NCBI GenBank assembly: GCA_948470475.1
Contig: OX419342.1
Span: 27,371,354-27,435,353, forward strand
Direction of reading: 5' to 3'
DNA: 64,000 nucleotides
Source of the DNA: Galaxea fascicularis
Taxonomy: Eukaryota > Cnidaria > Anthozoa > Scleractinia > Euphylliidae
Positions 21,176-32,652 of this stretch are shown here, in pieces (the stretch's first letter is position 1; every line of letters starts with the position of its first letter). The notes under the pieces were generated by a model. The model saw nothing but the letters and a program-made list of their open reading frames with translations, was not told the DNA's origin and did no database searches. The position numbers were made by a program, and so were the translations under genes.

Positions 21176-22936
21176 CTTCCCACATGACTTGACTGGGAAT
21201 TTCAACTTTGGTACGACTTTGATTCAGATGCTGAACTTTTCATGTGCTGAATTAATGCATAAATAATTACTATTATGTATATATTTTGAAAACCACTGAC
21301 AATATTGATTAGTTTTCTGGAACTGTATTAGGAAAGGCTGTGGAACGGCTAATTAAGTTGTACAGGTGTACTTTTGTTAATTTGGGTCAGTCCAAATTGG
21401 AATTTAGTTCAGCTCATGAAAAGTACAGTGTCTGAACTGGGCCTTACTTGCCTTTCCAACCGTAAGATTTGAAGGGGGTGGGGGTGGGGGTGGGGGAACT
21501 CAATCCCACTCCCCCCACTCACACACAAAATATTGCTAGTGCAAATGTAAAACCCCTGTCATCAAAACACTACTTGTAGAGGTCCATAAGGTCTTATTAT
21601 TGTATAACCTGTGGCATCAGTGACTTCAGAGCACACATTTTTTTGCCCTCCAATGAGTCAAGAGCTACCCAACAATGAACCAGGATGAGCTGAACAACTG
21701 CCTGCTTATACATTGTCACAAATTGGTTACAGACGCACTGGTCACTGGTCCAACAAACAACACAAATGACATTTTGAGAAATTTGAGTATGGGAATGTGC
21801 TACCCCCCACATAACAGAAGACTCCACTGCCTCTGGTGCATGTCCCCTCTCTTAAACGATTCAAGAGGGGGCCTTCTCTTGAGCTGTTTTGCCAAGTTTG
21901 AGAGATGAGCTGAAGCATTATTTGATTTCAAAACTATTTTTGTTGAAGACAAATTGATGCCCTATATTGCCCAAGAGTCAGAGCACCAATAATCCCGATA
22001 CTCTCCTCATTTGAGTCTGCGGGCACAACAGTCTCATCTCAAATCATTGTGTATCGTTGTAGATTATGGGAAGTTCCCTTTCCATTCTCAGTTTTCTGGA
22101 AACTTGTAAGCATCCTCAGCACATTTTCTTGGAGACAACAGTGCAACACAGCTCAACGCTTTGACTTCTAGAAGGGGGCATTGATGTTGGGGATAAAATT
22201 TGAAGATTCATTCAAATAGAAAGGAGAGTTGAGTGAGAGTAGATGTTCATATCCTCTTCCTTTTGGTCCCTTCCTGGTGTCCATGAGGGTGGGGTGGAAG
22301 GGTGTAGGGGAAACAAGTAACTGGCAGACCAGTACCCCTGCCAGTTCTCATCCTGTTTGTCTCTGGCAACATTAACATGAACTGAACAACTCAAACAAAG
22401 GTTTTTAAAATAGTTTTCAATGAAACTGTTTAAAGTAAAAAGTACAAAATATATTACATTAAAAACCAACTTCTAGGGGTGTTTCTTGAAAATTTGAATA
22501 TGTACAATAGAAAATAATATTATGTCCTGTAAAATAATAAGGTCACCCTATGTTTCACTCTGGACAAATAGTCATTCTGTCTCAAGGTAAACTTGAATTC
22601 AAACTTTGTCAAAATCTCTTCAAAGAAATTAAAATCCTGTTCTACATGTTATAACTTAAATGCATGTCTCTGTGGATGACAAAAAATGAAAAAAGTTATG
22701 ACTTTGTACATTTGAATAAACTTAATGAACTACATGTATATTTCAGTCAAAAGATCCACATCAGTATATTATGAAGAATCAAACAACTGAGATATGATGC
22801 TGTTATAAAATCACGAAATGTCTTGCTCTTTGCTCATACATTCTAAATTGAAGAGTTTTACCATAGTGACAGTGATTAAGTCATTCTTATGCCCTTTGGT
22901 ACACATTTTGCAAATTTGAGGAAACGGAAGTGTTAA
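21176..22936. other. Intergenic, no gene recognised
   Basis: A G-rich GGGGGT run lies near 21475-21500. Frames up to 85 codons show no family features. The right end is the 3' flank of the BTB gene. Confidence 0.4.
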
Positions 22937-24067
22937 TCACCTTGATCGCGGATACAAATTCATGCAATGCTTTGACAGGCTGACAGGCTTGCAGCCCTTG
23001 CTTCGCTTTATAAGCTGTCTACAACAGCTCCACCCCTTATTAATCTCATACTCTCCAAAATGACGGGTTACGATGCAAGTTCTGGTCTTCATGGCAGCCC
23101 GGGGAAGAAATAACTGACATCTGTTGCAACGCACTTCCTCAAGTTGCCTGGTCAGTGTGCGCACGCACTGAGTAAGGTTTTTTATTCTGTCCTCGTGGAG
23201 ACGCATTTTCTCATGGGCGCGCGTGGAATCTTGAATCGCGCGTTGGTAGACCACGCGAAACGCGGATTGTTGCAAGGAATTAAACAGTTGCGGTTTCTTG
23301 TCAAGTGCCCATTCCAAATCTGCAACTCTTGTGTTCTCTAAACACTTGTGCTCAGTCAAAAGACGAGTTGACTCTGGAAAATTCCCTTCAACGTCTTCCT
23401 CTTCGTTCCAAAGCACGATAATTCTAAGCTTGTCCCCGTCACTGAAAGAGTTGTTTTTTGTTCCAAGTTCTAAAATGGACGCAACGAATTCCGAATCAAC
23501 GATGCTCCGCCTAAACAGCGGAGAAACAGCCAACACCTTCCAACTGACAGCAAAATGCTCAGCTGCCTTCGCCAGCAATTGTTCCACGCCAAGAAAGTTT
23601 GCGTTTTGAATAGTATTGAAGACTTCACATGGTTCAAAAAGCGCACCATCCGCAATTCCCGAGTACAGAAAATGCAAAATGGGTTCAAAGTTTCCCGGTG
23701 CTGGAAGATGAATTGAAATAACGGCCATGGTTGTTTCGCGGTAAGCACCATGAAGCAAAGCTCTGAAGTACTGGCTCCTGAGGACAAGGTACTCGGAATG
23801 GCAATAGTAACGTTCGGAATGAAGGCAAATTATCTTGTCAGCATGTTCCGGCTGATTCACAAACTGCAATGCTGCTTCTCCGTCGACAACGTTGAATTCT
23901 CTGAGTTCATTTCGTTCTGTTACTACAGCGCGATTTTGAAGAATGTGCACACTGAGGCCGATGGTAGTCAGCCTAGAAATCAAGTTATTCAATCCCTCTT
24001 TCATTTCGTTCACGAGCTTGCCTGAAGAAACGTCTTCTTTTGAACTGCTAAAGCCCAGCTCCATCAT
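22937..24067 (-). CDS. BTB/POZ domain protein, intronless
   Basis: A single 376-codon frame from the tandem ATGs at 24067 (MMELGF); the open frame further upstream has no ATG. A BTB/POZ fold is seen at about residues 75-180: IICLHSERYYCHSEYLVLRS, then YFRALLHGAYRE and ILHFLYSGI. BTB domains mediate dimerisation and often link substrates to CUL3 ubiquitin ligases. A BACK-like helical region follows, then a short coiled coil (EKMRLHEDRIKNLTQ). The Cys-rich tail has CNRC and SCC, possibly metal binding. There are no Kelch repeats. The specific orthologue is unknown. The gene is divergent from the second MCFD2-like gene. Confidence 0.82.
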   Translation of the reverse strand: MMELGFSSSKEDVSSGKLVNEMKEGLNNLISRLTTIGLSVHILQNRAVVTERNELREFNVVDGEAALQFVNQPEHADKIICLHSERYYCHSEYLVLRSQYFRALLHGAYRETTMAVISIHLPAPGNFEPILHFLYSGIADGALFEPCEVFNTIQNANFLGVEQLLAKAAEHFAVSWKVLAVSPLFRRSIVDSEFVASILELGTKNNSFSDGDKLRIIVLWNEEEDVEGNFPESTRLLTEHKCLENTRVADLEWALDKKPQLFNSLQQSAFRVVYQRAIQDSTRAHEKMRLHEDRIKNLTQCVRTLTRQLEEVRCNRCQLFLPRAAMKTRTCIVTRHFGEYEINKGWSCCRQLIKRSKGCKPVSLSKHCMNLYPRSR

Positions 24068-24475
24068 AACGAAGTCGACAAGACTGCGTGAAATGAAAAG
24101 TAGTGGAGAGAGTGAGTGAGACAAGAAATGCAATTTATTCTTTGTGAGTTATGCGTTCATTCATTAGCACATTCCAGGAGAAGCCACGAATCAGAAACGT
24201 GAGAATTTGGCTTCCTTTTCCTTTCATGTGCTAATGGCGAACTTTGGAACTATCCAGCTTTCTTGTTTGTAAATTCCCTTGATACCTCATTTGGTCAGTT
24301 TGGAGGTTTTGATATTCAGGCGCGTTCAGTGGAATTTTTCCACAGGTGTCTGCACTCTGCACGTGTTCCGTGCCTATGCAATCCCAAAGAAACTCCATTT
24401 CCGGCTTTGCAACCGAGCCTTACTTTTGTTTAGAAATTTATTCACGCTTTGGAGTTTAGAAAACCTATCATTATT
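24068..24475. promoter_or_regulatory. Shared divergent promoter, BTB gene / MCFD2-like copy B
   Basis: There are 408 bp between outward-pointing start codons. The assignment is from geometry only. Confidence 0.45.
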
Positions 24476-25235
24476 ATGTCGTTCTGTATGAGCGTAAGTG
24501 GACTTATAGCGTTTATTGCTCTTTTTTATTTTGTTTCTTCCGACGACGTACATGACGCAGGGCAACGGAATCTGCTTCACGACTCAAAAGTTACTCACGA
24601 CAAAGAGTTAGTATTAGCTGCGATGTTCATGATCTTCAGGCGTACTCCTAGTCAAATAAGCTTACTGTCTCCTTATTTTTGATTTTGTTGTTTTTTGTTG
24701 TCGATGTCGATGTTGGTTTGTTTTATTCCAGTGATATTTGCTTTGGAAAAGATAAGACTCTGCTGTTATTTTAAATCAACGCCATGGTTAATGTTAGTTA
24801 ATTTTAATATACATATAAGCTTAATTACAAAAATACACGTGTCCTTCATTGGGTTTTTTTGAAGCTCTTAACAAAAGAAGTCTGTATTGTGTTGATGGCA
24901 TAATAAGTGTGACAACGTTTCCATTCTTTAAGGGTATGTTTTTCATTTCACATAGCAACTTTAAATGTTTCTAGTCATCATCATTGCAGTGGTGATAGAA
25001 GTTTTTTCTGTGGGCTCTTTCAAGAAAGATTCCATGGGTCTTTGTTTTTTCTCCAATAATTTTTATGACTAGCATGCCTTCTAGTTGCCCAAGATGGCGA
25101 GACAAGCAATTTTTCTGCAAGTTTAAGACTTGTTCAGAGATAGCATTCGGCAAAAAAGTGCATCCCATGCAATGTTTACAGATAATGCACAAAACTATCC
25201 AAGTGTAATAGAAATCTTTTCCAAGAAAATTATTT

Positions 25236-25281
<46 letters not shown>

Positions 25282-27078
25282 ACGTGTTTTCGTGACTCAG
25301 GCAATTTCAGCAACTTCTGAAAACACGAGTGATATTAATCCTTAATTTTACAAGGACCCATTGCGATTACTTGTTAATGAAATTGAGGGAAAAATTACTG
25401 AATGTCTGAATGCGCTCTTTAGTAATCAGTCATAGGAAGCCATTTAAAGTTGACAGAGAATCAATCGCCACAAACGCACGAATGAGCTGAATGAAATTTT
25501 ATTTTTGCACAAAGATACCAGGACATTGACAACCAGGCCTGCTAACAAACTTTCAACTTTGAAAATACAAAGTTAGTGCTTTTTTAAACAAAGTTAAAAC
25601 GTTCAAGACGCTTTTAGATCACTCTTAATCTGATTCTTCAATGAAGATACGTTTGTATCCGTGCCTTGCATCACTTGTGCTCTTTTGAACAGCATCATTC
25701 CCGGTGATGTTCAAGGTGACGCTGCAGTGACTGAAATTGTAAACATGGCCGGGAGCACACAAAGATGCAGTAGAATTTGCAGGATAAAGTTGACCTAAAG
25801 TGCTAGGCAACCTCAGTACCAATCATGAGCTAGTAATTTTGCCCTCTTCTCAAGAAAAATTAAGAAAAAATACCCTCTTCATTGACCAATCAGCATTCAG
25901 TAATTTTGCCCGCTATTTTATCAATTAACAAAGCATGTCTGGAGTCAGTTTGCATGGATCTCTAAATGATTTACAGATTTAACAGGTGCCACTTGCACAA
26001 TTTCGAATCATCTTAAATTTACCTAAGTGAATGCACTAACTATGCATTCTCATACACCTTAACTTTTTCCCCTTAAAATAAACCACAGGTTAATAATTTT
26101 ACAAACGACCTAAATGACCAGCTCCCTAGTTTGGTAGCTCAGTTGGTAAAGCACTACACCGGTATTGAAGAGATCATGGGTTGGAATCCCACACAAGCCT
26201 GAAATTTTTTCAGGCTTTATTTTCACCACTACTTAATCATTAGTAGCGTTCATAACTACAACAAAATTATCCATATCCTCATCTCTTATCAACGGTTCTG
26301 GCAATAAAATGATTGATCTTTATATATTTACAATCATAATGTTTTGTATGTTATCAGTGGAGAAAATACATTTGAAAATCAGTACATCTTTTCTTAAGTG
26401 ATAACTTCCTTTCCTCTTGTGATGAATATTTTTGACTGAGTAGTGTAATTTTAGGAAGAAATAAGATGGTAGTTACCCTTGAGGCTCAAAGAGTGAAATG
26501 ATAGAGAGCAGTCATATATTTTCAAAAATATAATATTAAACTATGTACAGTAAATTGACCCTTTAAACCCTAACAGTGACCAGAACCTACCTTCTCTAGT
26601 GTCACCATTTCAGCTAACACACAGGTTTTGAGAATAAAACAAATGGTCATCAAACATGATGTGTTTTGATGTTTTACTGAATTCTCTGAACCAGTACTAT
26701 AAGAAATGTGAGAGGACCAGTTAAGAGATTTTGAATGTTGATGTCATGGCTTAGAGAGTTAAATGTCTTTTGTATTGTAGGCACATCAAGGAGCATCTGA
26801 AAGATGAGATTGATCTCAAGGATGAACAGATGTCAGATGAAGATCTACAATTCCATTATTTCAAACTGCACGACTATGACAACAACAACAAATTGGATGG
26901 AATTGAACTTATGAATGCCATGACACATTACCATGATGAGGAATCTGATGAGGGCAAAAGCCACCAATACACAGATGATGAAATGGGAAACATGATTGAT
27001 CAGATTTTAGAAGAAGATGACCTTAACAAAGATGGCTACATTGACTACCCAGAATTTGTTGCTTCACAGAAGTCTTAA
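24476..27078 (+). CDS. MCFD2: MCFD2-like EF-hand secretory cargo adaptor, copy B
   Basis: Two coding exons, 24476-24606 and 26781-27078, give 142 residues. Exon 1 encodes a signal peptide (MSFCMSVSGLIAFIALFYFV) and LLHDSKVTHDK. The split codon GA|G joins to HIKEHLKDEIDL. The EF-hand loops are DYDNNNKLDGIE and DDLNKDGYIDYPE. It is paralogous to the gene at 12404-13978, with the same exon break, but about 11 kb away on the other strand. The family partners LMAN1 in ER-to-Golgi export. The copies differ mainly in the acidic stretch between the EF hands, so partner choice may have diverged. Confidence 0.9.
25240..25372. mobile_element. Foldback element in MCFD2-like intron
   Basis: The left arm GTAAAATTAAGGATTAATAT matches the inverted right arm ATATTAATCCTTAATTTTAC almost perfectly. 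The outer ends GGTAATCGCAT and TTGCGATTAC also pair. A MITE-like hairpin with no coding. Confidence 0.75.
26131..26230 (+). mobile_element. tRNA-derived SINE fragment
   Basis: An A-box-like TGGTAGCTCAGTTGG and a B-box-like GGGTTGGAATCCC lie 40-50 bases apart, as in a tRNA gene, followed by AAGCCTGAAATTTTTTCAGG. The fold is incomplete and the B box departs from GGTTCRANNCC, so this is a SINE or tRNA pseudogene and not a working tRNA. It lies in the intron of MCFD2-like copy B. Confidence 0.65.
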
Positions 27079-28461
27079 TGTTTATGAAATTGAACTCAAA
27101 GATTTACTTTGATAAAAGATATTATTATATAAATTGTTGCTTTTGGCCTTTTTTACATCACAATATCTGTTCTCGGTTAGATTTTGCTGATTGAAGGCTA
27201 ATAATATGTTATTGCTAAACTGGAGTACCTTTGATTTAAAGTCAGTTAAATTGTTTTTATACCATAAAACTGGTAACATTCTCAGCTAATCAGTGCACAA
27301 AAACCAGCTTTAGGGGCCACAACTTGCTCCTGTGGTCAATATTATTTAACCTTGAGTTTGTATCAGTCTTGTTTCAAACTTCTTTTTCTCATCAAGCTCA
27401 AAAGTAAGGAATGCTTTGTTTATACAAATAACATTACAGCATCTGTGCGAACCTCTGAACCTGAATTTGCAGTCATGCCCAGTCTCAGTCAGTACTTTTA
27501 TCTTCTTTCAGGAACCAAGTCCTGACACTCACACATCAGTCGCACTCTGGTCGCATTGAAGTTTATAAAATGGAAATTAAAGAAATACTATCACCATTTG
27601 TCTGCACTCAGTTTTTTGTCAGATAATTATTATTAAATCTTGATTCTTGTAAAAGATCTGAGTGTAATGTAATAGACCAATCAGGCCTGTCCAATAATAA
27701 TATTTTCTTATCTCACCCTCCCCCCTCTGCCCCCTCCTCCTGCGGGATGTTTTCTCTCGTCCGTACCTTCTCTCTGGCCTCCTCCTATTTCCAAGACATT
27801 GGTGACCTCACTGAAATCAAAGAGACTTGAATGTGAACAGATAATGTATTGTAGAGGTACAAATGTCAAAATGATTATCCAAAGAGAGAAAAAAAAGAAA
27901 AGGTAAAATAAACCACCCTATCCTACGTGTGCAGAGTTAACTAAAAATTAGAAAAAGAATGTGCGTCCCGTTTTTATGCCAGACGGCTTTAACGTCTCGG
28001 TCGTTAAATGCGTCTTGACGACTTAAACGTCCCGCATAAAAACAGCCAAATGGTGGTGACTGTGTGCATATGGCGGGATGAGAAGTATTATTAACTATCA
28101 TGCAGCAGACATCTTCAGCCATCAAAAATGCAGTAAAATGAACTAGATTTCTCGAATAGGAACCTTTTGTCCATCAGTTTTTATTTTATTCGTATATCTT
28201 AATACTTTCTTTTTGCGGTTACTGGTCCTCCTGCCTCCTGGCAATAATTAGCGGCCGGCTCAATCACAGAAATAATTAGTAATAACAGATCTCCGGGGGT
28301 TAAGTAAAACAGTACATATTAAAAAAGCCAAAAATAAAAGAAAAACGCCGTTTTCAATATGAAACCATAACCTCACGCTAAGTTTGAACACTTTTAATTA
28401 AAGATGACAGAAAACTAAACGTTCATAGTAATTGTACAATTAAGCGTCGAAATTGTGGTTG

Positions 28462-28496
28462 ATCATAGTTAGTAGAGGTCCCCTCTACTAACTATG
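28462..28496. repeat. Perfect short hairpin
   Basis: TCATAGTTAGTAGAGG, a 3-nt loop, then its exact reverse complement. It is a 16-bp stem, with no poly-T after it and no gene nearby. Confidence 0.6.
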
Positions 28497-29762
28497 ACTT
28501 GATGTATCATCAAGAAAGTGTGACAGGCTGACTTGGCATTAGCTGATCATGAGCTTTTTGAAACCAACACTCAGAAAAGTATAAGAATACAGGAGTATAT
28601 TTCACTTATAAGTTGTTCCTGACAATGTCATTCTCTGGATTATGTGTATACCTTTTCCTACTCTTCTTTCTTTCATTCTCAATTCACCTCTTTTACCCAC
28701 AAATTCAACCAGAATGCCCCCTTAAGCTCCTGTTTTAATTTGAAATCGTTGGTCAACATGGATATTAGGTTCTAGTGCAAAAAAATGTTTTTTATTTAAT
28801 AAATTGATTGAAAGAAGTGACCTCCCCGCGACTCCACTGATGAGTGTAGTAAGAGCTATCGGACGATAAAAGGCAGCGTTTGAAGTAAACCTCGGTTAGT
28901 TGTCATGTAAGGGCAGTTGCTTAAAAGTTTACTCGGGATCGAGAGCAAGGTTATGTAAGTACTGGAAAAATCGTAATGTCGTGTTTATTTCAGTTTTGAT
29001 AAGAAAATCATTGGAAGGGCATTTTGCATTGCATTTTTACCTTTTAAAGACGTACAACTCTTTTAATCTGACTTGTTTGTCCCCAGAAATGTAACAATTT
29101 TACTGTTATTAATTGTGCCTATAAGAGCAAAGGTTTTAAATATAGCAGAGCAACAAAATATACATGCAGAGAACTTTCCTTTAGATGCTCGCGATAGTAA
29201 GAAATTTATCACAGCATCTTTGGAACCGGCATCTTTGCCCTTTACTGGAGAATGACCGACTGCCGGACAATCCGAACGAACTGAGTGCCCCTTCGCGCGT
29301 TGATTTTATATACAAAACTGATCAAACTTCACTTGAACCACTCATGATGGGGACACAAAGAAGCACTGAGGTGTTTTTGTTCCGTTCTCGATGAACGTAT
29401 GTACTGGATTCAAACGTTCAGTCTGTGTTAACCACACAGAGGATACCACCGCAGCATCTTTATTTTTCATCTTCGTGGAGTTTAGAGCCACTGGCCTGTA
29501 CATCAGAAATGCAATGTCATATCAAAGTACCGACATCTCGACTCTAAGCTCTTTTCCACAGACCCGAAAAGTGGCCGGAAACCATGACCGTAGTACAAGA
29601 TTGGGAATTACACACACCGTAGACCCCAACAAGGAACAGTATACCTCAGTAGCTTTTAGTTGTATTGTGACGTTTTTTGAATGTTTTACAAGAATTCAAA
29701 AGTTGAAACCGGCTTTGAAAGCAAAGGAAAACAGCATATTTGGGTGATAGCTAGCGTGCGTG

Positions 29763-29884
29763 GCAGGTGTAAAAGGGGAGGGGTGTGGGGAGCGAGAAAA
29801 CGAGAGAAAAGTGGCGGGAGGCAGCCGCCCGCCATTTTTCTCTCGTTTTCTCGCTCCCCAGCCCCCCCTCCCTTTCTACGCCTA
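29763..29884. mobile_element. Long foldback (MITE-like)
   Basis: The arms GGGGAGCGAGAAAACGAGAG on the left and CTCTCGTTTTCTCGCTCCCC on the right are exact inverted copies and extend outward with mismatches to CAGGTGTAAAAGGGG and CCCTTTCTACGCCT. A loop of about 10 bases lies at the GGCAGCCGCC centre. Confidence 0.75.
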
Positions 29885-30358
29885 GGTAATAACAAAATAC
29901 CGCTCTGTAGTTTTCTTTACTCACCCTGTGCATCAGACTTTGTCCACAATCTTTTTTATAGTTAGGATACTTACCTTGCACAGTGTGTTGAACCCAGAGC
30001 TGTACGATATTGTTTTCAAATGAATCGTACGCGTCATATCGCCTTGGGACTCGGCAATAGGAGAGACCCGGTAAATCGTCTTGATGCTGGTAATTTCATG
30101 ATGCTATCTGTGGCTTGAAATCAAGTCGAGATGTAAACCTGATTGTGCTGGGAGAATTTAAACAAACGCAGGGTGATTTTTGTGAAGTAGTTACTCCACC
30201 ATCCAGTCCAAGAGGAACATCTGGGGCAGTAATGAAAGTTGCGGTGGAGGCCTTATGCTCCGGTCGGAGCAAAGAGGATTTAAGGGTGATTTTTCATCAC
30301 CGCTGAGTGCAATAAATTTTTTCTTTTTCGTTTTAGTGGTCAACGTATTTGCTCAGGG

Positions 30359-32652
30359 ATGCGGTTGCTGGTGGCTATTCAGCTTAGCTGCGTGTTGTTA
30401 TCCTTTCATCTGAATTCCGCCCTGAGCTGTGATATTGCTGATTGGTGGGGCGCTTTGGACCGTGGACCCAGCTGGGCTACATGTTCCAAATCTAACACCT
30501 ACATCCGGGGTTTTTGGAGGAATGATCCCTCGGGAAATCATGGAGTTTGGCTTCTTGAAGAAGCAAAATGCTGCCCAGCGAGGCAGGGATTTGCTAATCA
30601 GCTTGCAAACTGCCGAAATCAAGACTGGGGATTAATATTGGATAGGTGAGAAGGCGCATGCGTTCCGTTACGTTCAAACTATATTTTAAGATCTACAGGT
30701 ATAGAACAGGTTTTCGGGTCATTCCAGAAGTATGCATGTTCTTGTTTGTTACCACATAAGATTGTGTGTGGCTCAAAAAACGGGTCCTCTATTAAACACT
30801 CTTGGGCCCTGATTTGTGAGGATTTGAGGGCTCTACAAGTTAAGTATGCAGCTTGGTTACTTTTGTTTAATTTGTTTCTGCAGGCAACATGTGTGGGCTC
30901 TCTGTCCAAACGGCTACTACTTGAATGGCATCAGAATAAGTAAACAGAATTACTTACATGAGATTGAAGAAGCTAAGTGCTGCCGACCGCAAACACACCC
31001 AGACGCTTACGAGGATTGTTATGATGAAAATGTTGGGGCTTCCTTCGACAGAAAGGGCTGGAGTGAATGCAAACGGAACGGATATTACATGACGGGATTT
31101 TACAGGAGTGACTGCGATCATCTTTATTGCATTGAAACGTTTAGATGCTGCAAGATGAAAAGTGGTAAATTTTCTCCTCTTCGTTTTCACGAGTTGATAA
31201 TAAGCATTCAAATTTTAAGGAAAATATCATTAATGGTTAAATTTTACATACAGTTGAATATTTGGTACAATCTCTCTCGTTCAGAGGCATGGCTTTGATT
31301 TCATTTCAATGTACTGATTTTTTTATTTTGGGATGTAAAATCTATTATCCCGCATTCAGTGTCCTTAAGGGAATCGAAGGTGCGTCATGCGCACAATATT
31401 CAGGATAGTCTATCATTTTGCAATCAGAGAAGTGTGTATTGATCATGTTTATCGTAAAAACTAGAAGGGTTACAGACACGTTCTGTTTCAGCTCCCGTAA
31501 ATGGCGGATGGAGCGTATTTGGCGCCTGGGGACAGTGCAGCAAGACTTGTGGTGCTGGATTTCAAGAGCGCACGCGTACTTGCACCAATCCTCCTCCTGC
31601 TTATGGCGGTGCGCAATGTTCGGGATCAAACAAAGAAAGTCAGCAATGCAATAACGGCCCCTGCCCAAGTTAGTAAACACCAGTCCTCCCTGGAAATGAC
31701 AATTTATTCCTTACCTGTTCCTGGCGACAAACTGGCTTATTTTTGTTCGGTTTTCAATTTTTTTTTGCCCTTGTTCTTTTTGTCTGATTGAAAGCGAAAG
31801 CAGCACTGTGGTCTAGTGGTTGAATAGCCTTCATTACAGAGGATGCAGAAGGAAGAGAGCAAGGAAGCCTAAATCATTTTATATCTATCTTTTGCATTAA
31901 GATAGATATCTTGGATCCAGTTTTATCTGAATAGTGAAGTGATTGCCGGATTAAATAATGGAACGAATAATGAACTGCCTGCTTGACGGATGTCCATTTT
32001 CTGGAACTGATTTTCGTTTCCCTTCTTAATGACAGTAAACGGTGGCTGGAGTAACTTTGGGGACTGGGGCGAATGTAGTGTGACTTGTGGGAGTGGAGTT
32101 CAGGCACGTTCAAGAAGCTGTACCAATCCCCCTCCGGCATACGGTGGTGCGGGGTGTACTGGGACTGACAAACAGACCAGAGAGTGCGCGGCCGGCATTT
32201 GTAAAGGTTGGTATATCTGGGTGAGTGGGTTCCTAAATGATGGCTCTGTTGGCAGGGTGGCATTGACTCGGCAAAGGCGTCGAGTCGCTGTCTTCTCCAA
32301 AATTTTTAGAAGATCTTCAAATAGTTCGTAGGATGAGCTAAACCGTGGGAAACATCATCATTAAATTTGGGACTGATTCCTAAACTTTTACTCGGTTGGT
32401 TTATAAAAGTGTCAAGTATCATCATATCTGGTACATTTGAATCTTACTTTGTGGTCTTCATTTTATGTTGTTTCAGTTGATGGTGGTTTTACTGAGTGGT
32501 CCAAGTTTAGCGACTGTAGCAAGTCTTGTGGCAAGGGAAGGCAAACTCGCACCCGTGAATGTACAAATCCTCTGCCATCAGGAGGTGGAAAGAGATGCAA
32601 GGGAAAATACGTACAATCCATAGCATGCAAGATTAAGTCATGCAAAGGTTAA
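30359..32652 (+). CDS. Secreted protein: three Cys-rich repeats plus three TSP1 repeats
   Basis: Five exons, 30359-30645, 30884-31164, 31492-31668, 32036-32206 and 32477-32652, join in phase to 363 residues. Residues 1-22 are a signal peptide (MRLLVAIQLSCVLLSF...). Residues about 24-189 hold three tandem units of about 55 residues with the pattern DR-x-W-x-C, Y-x-x-G-F/I, then EEAKCC or a variant and a final C. Residues 190-362 are three thrombospondin type-1 repeats, each on its own phase-1 exon: GGWSVFGAWGQCSKTCG, GGWSNFGDWGECSVTCG and GGFTEWSKFSDCSKSCG. It ends SCKG at a TAA. Likely extracellular matrix or mucus/adhesion. The Cys-rich unit is not one I can name; it faintly recalls dermatopontin DRxW motifs. 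Confidence 0.87.

Larger units (their letters stand above)
27079..30358. other. Intergenic, 3.3 kb, no firm gene
   Basis: Several frames (such as 29073-29255 and 29391-29747) are open for 60-118 codons but do not connect by splice sites into a recognisable protein. Two hairpins are present (28462-28496 and 29763-29884). The right end may hold the promoter and a 5' UTR exon of the TSP1 gene, since TTTTCGTTTTAG at 30325-30336 is a good splice acceptor. Confidence 0.4.

Noticed and set aside
26131..26210. Functional tRNA gene
   Set aside because: A and B boxes are recognisable, but the B box deviates, the acceptor stem does not close, and the following sequence matches a dispersed-repeat style tail.
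29391..29747. 118-codon plus-strand open frame
   Set aside because: No motif, no signal peptide, no flanking splice context, and neighbouring frames overlap it equally well.
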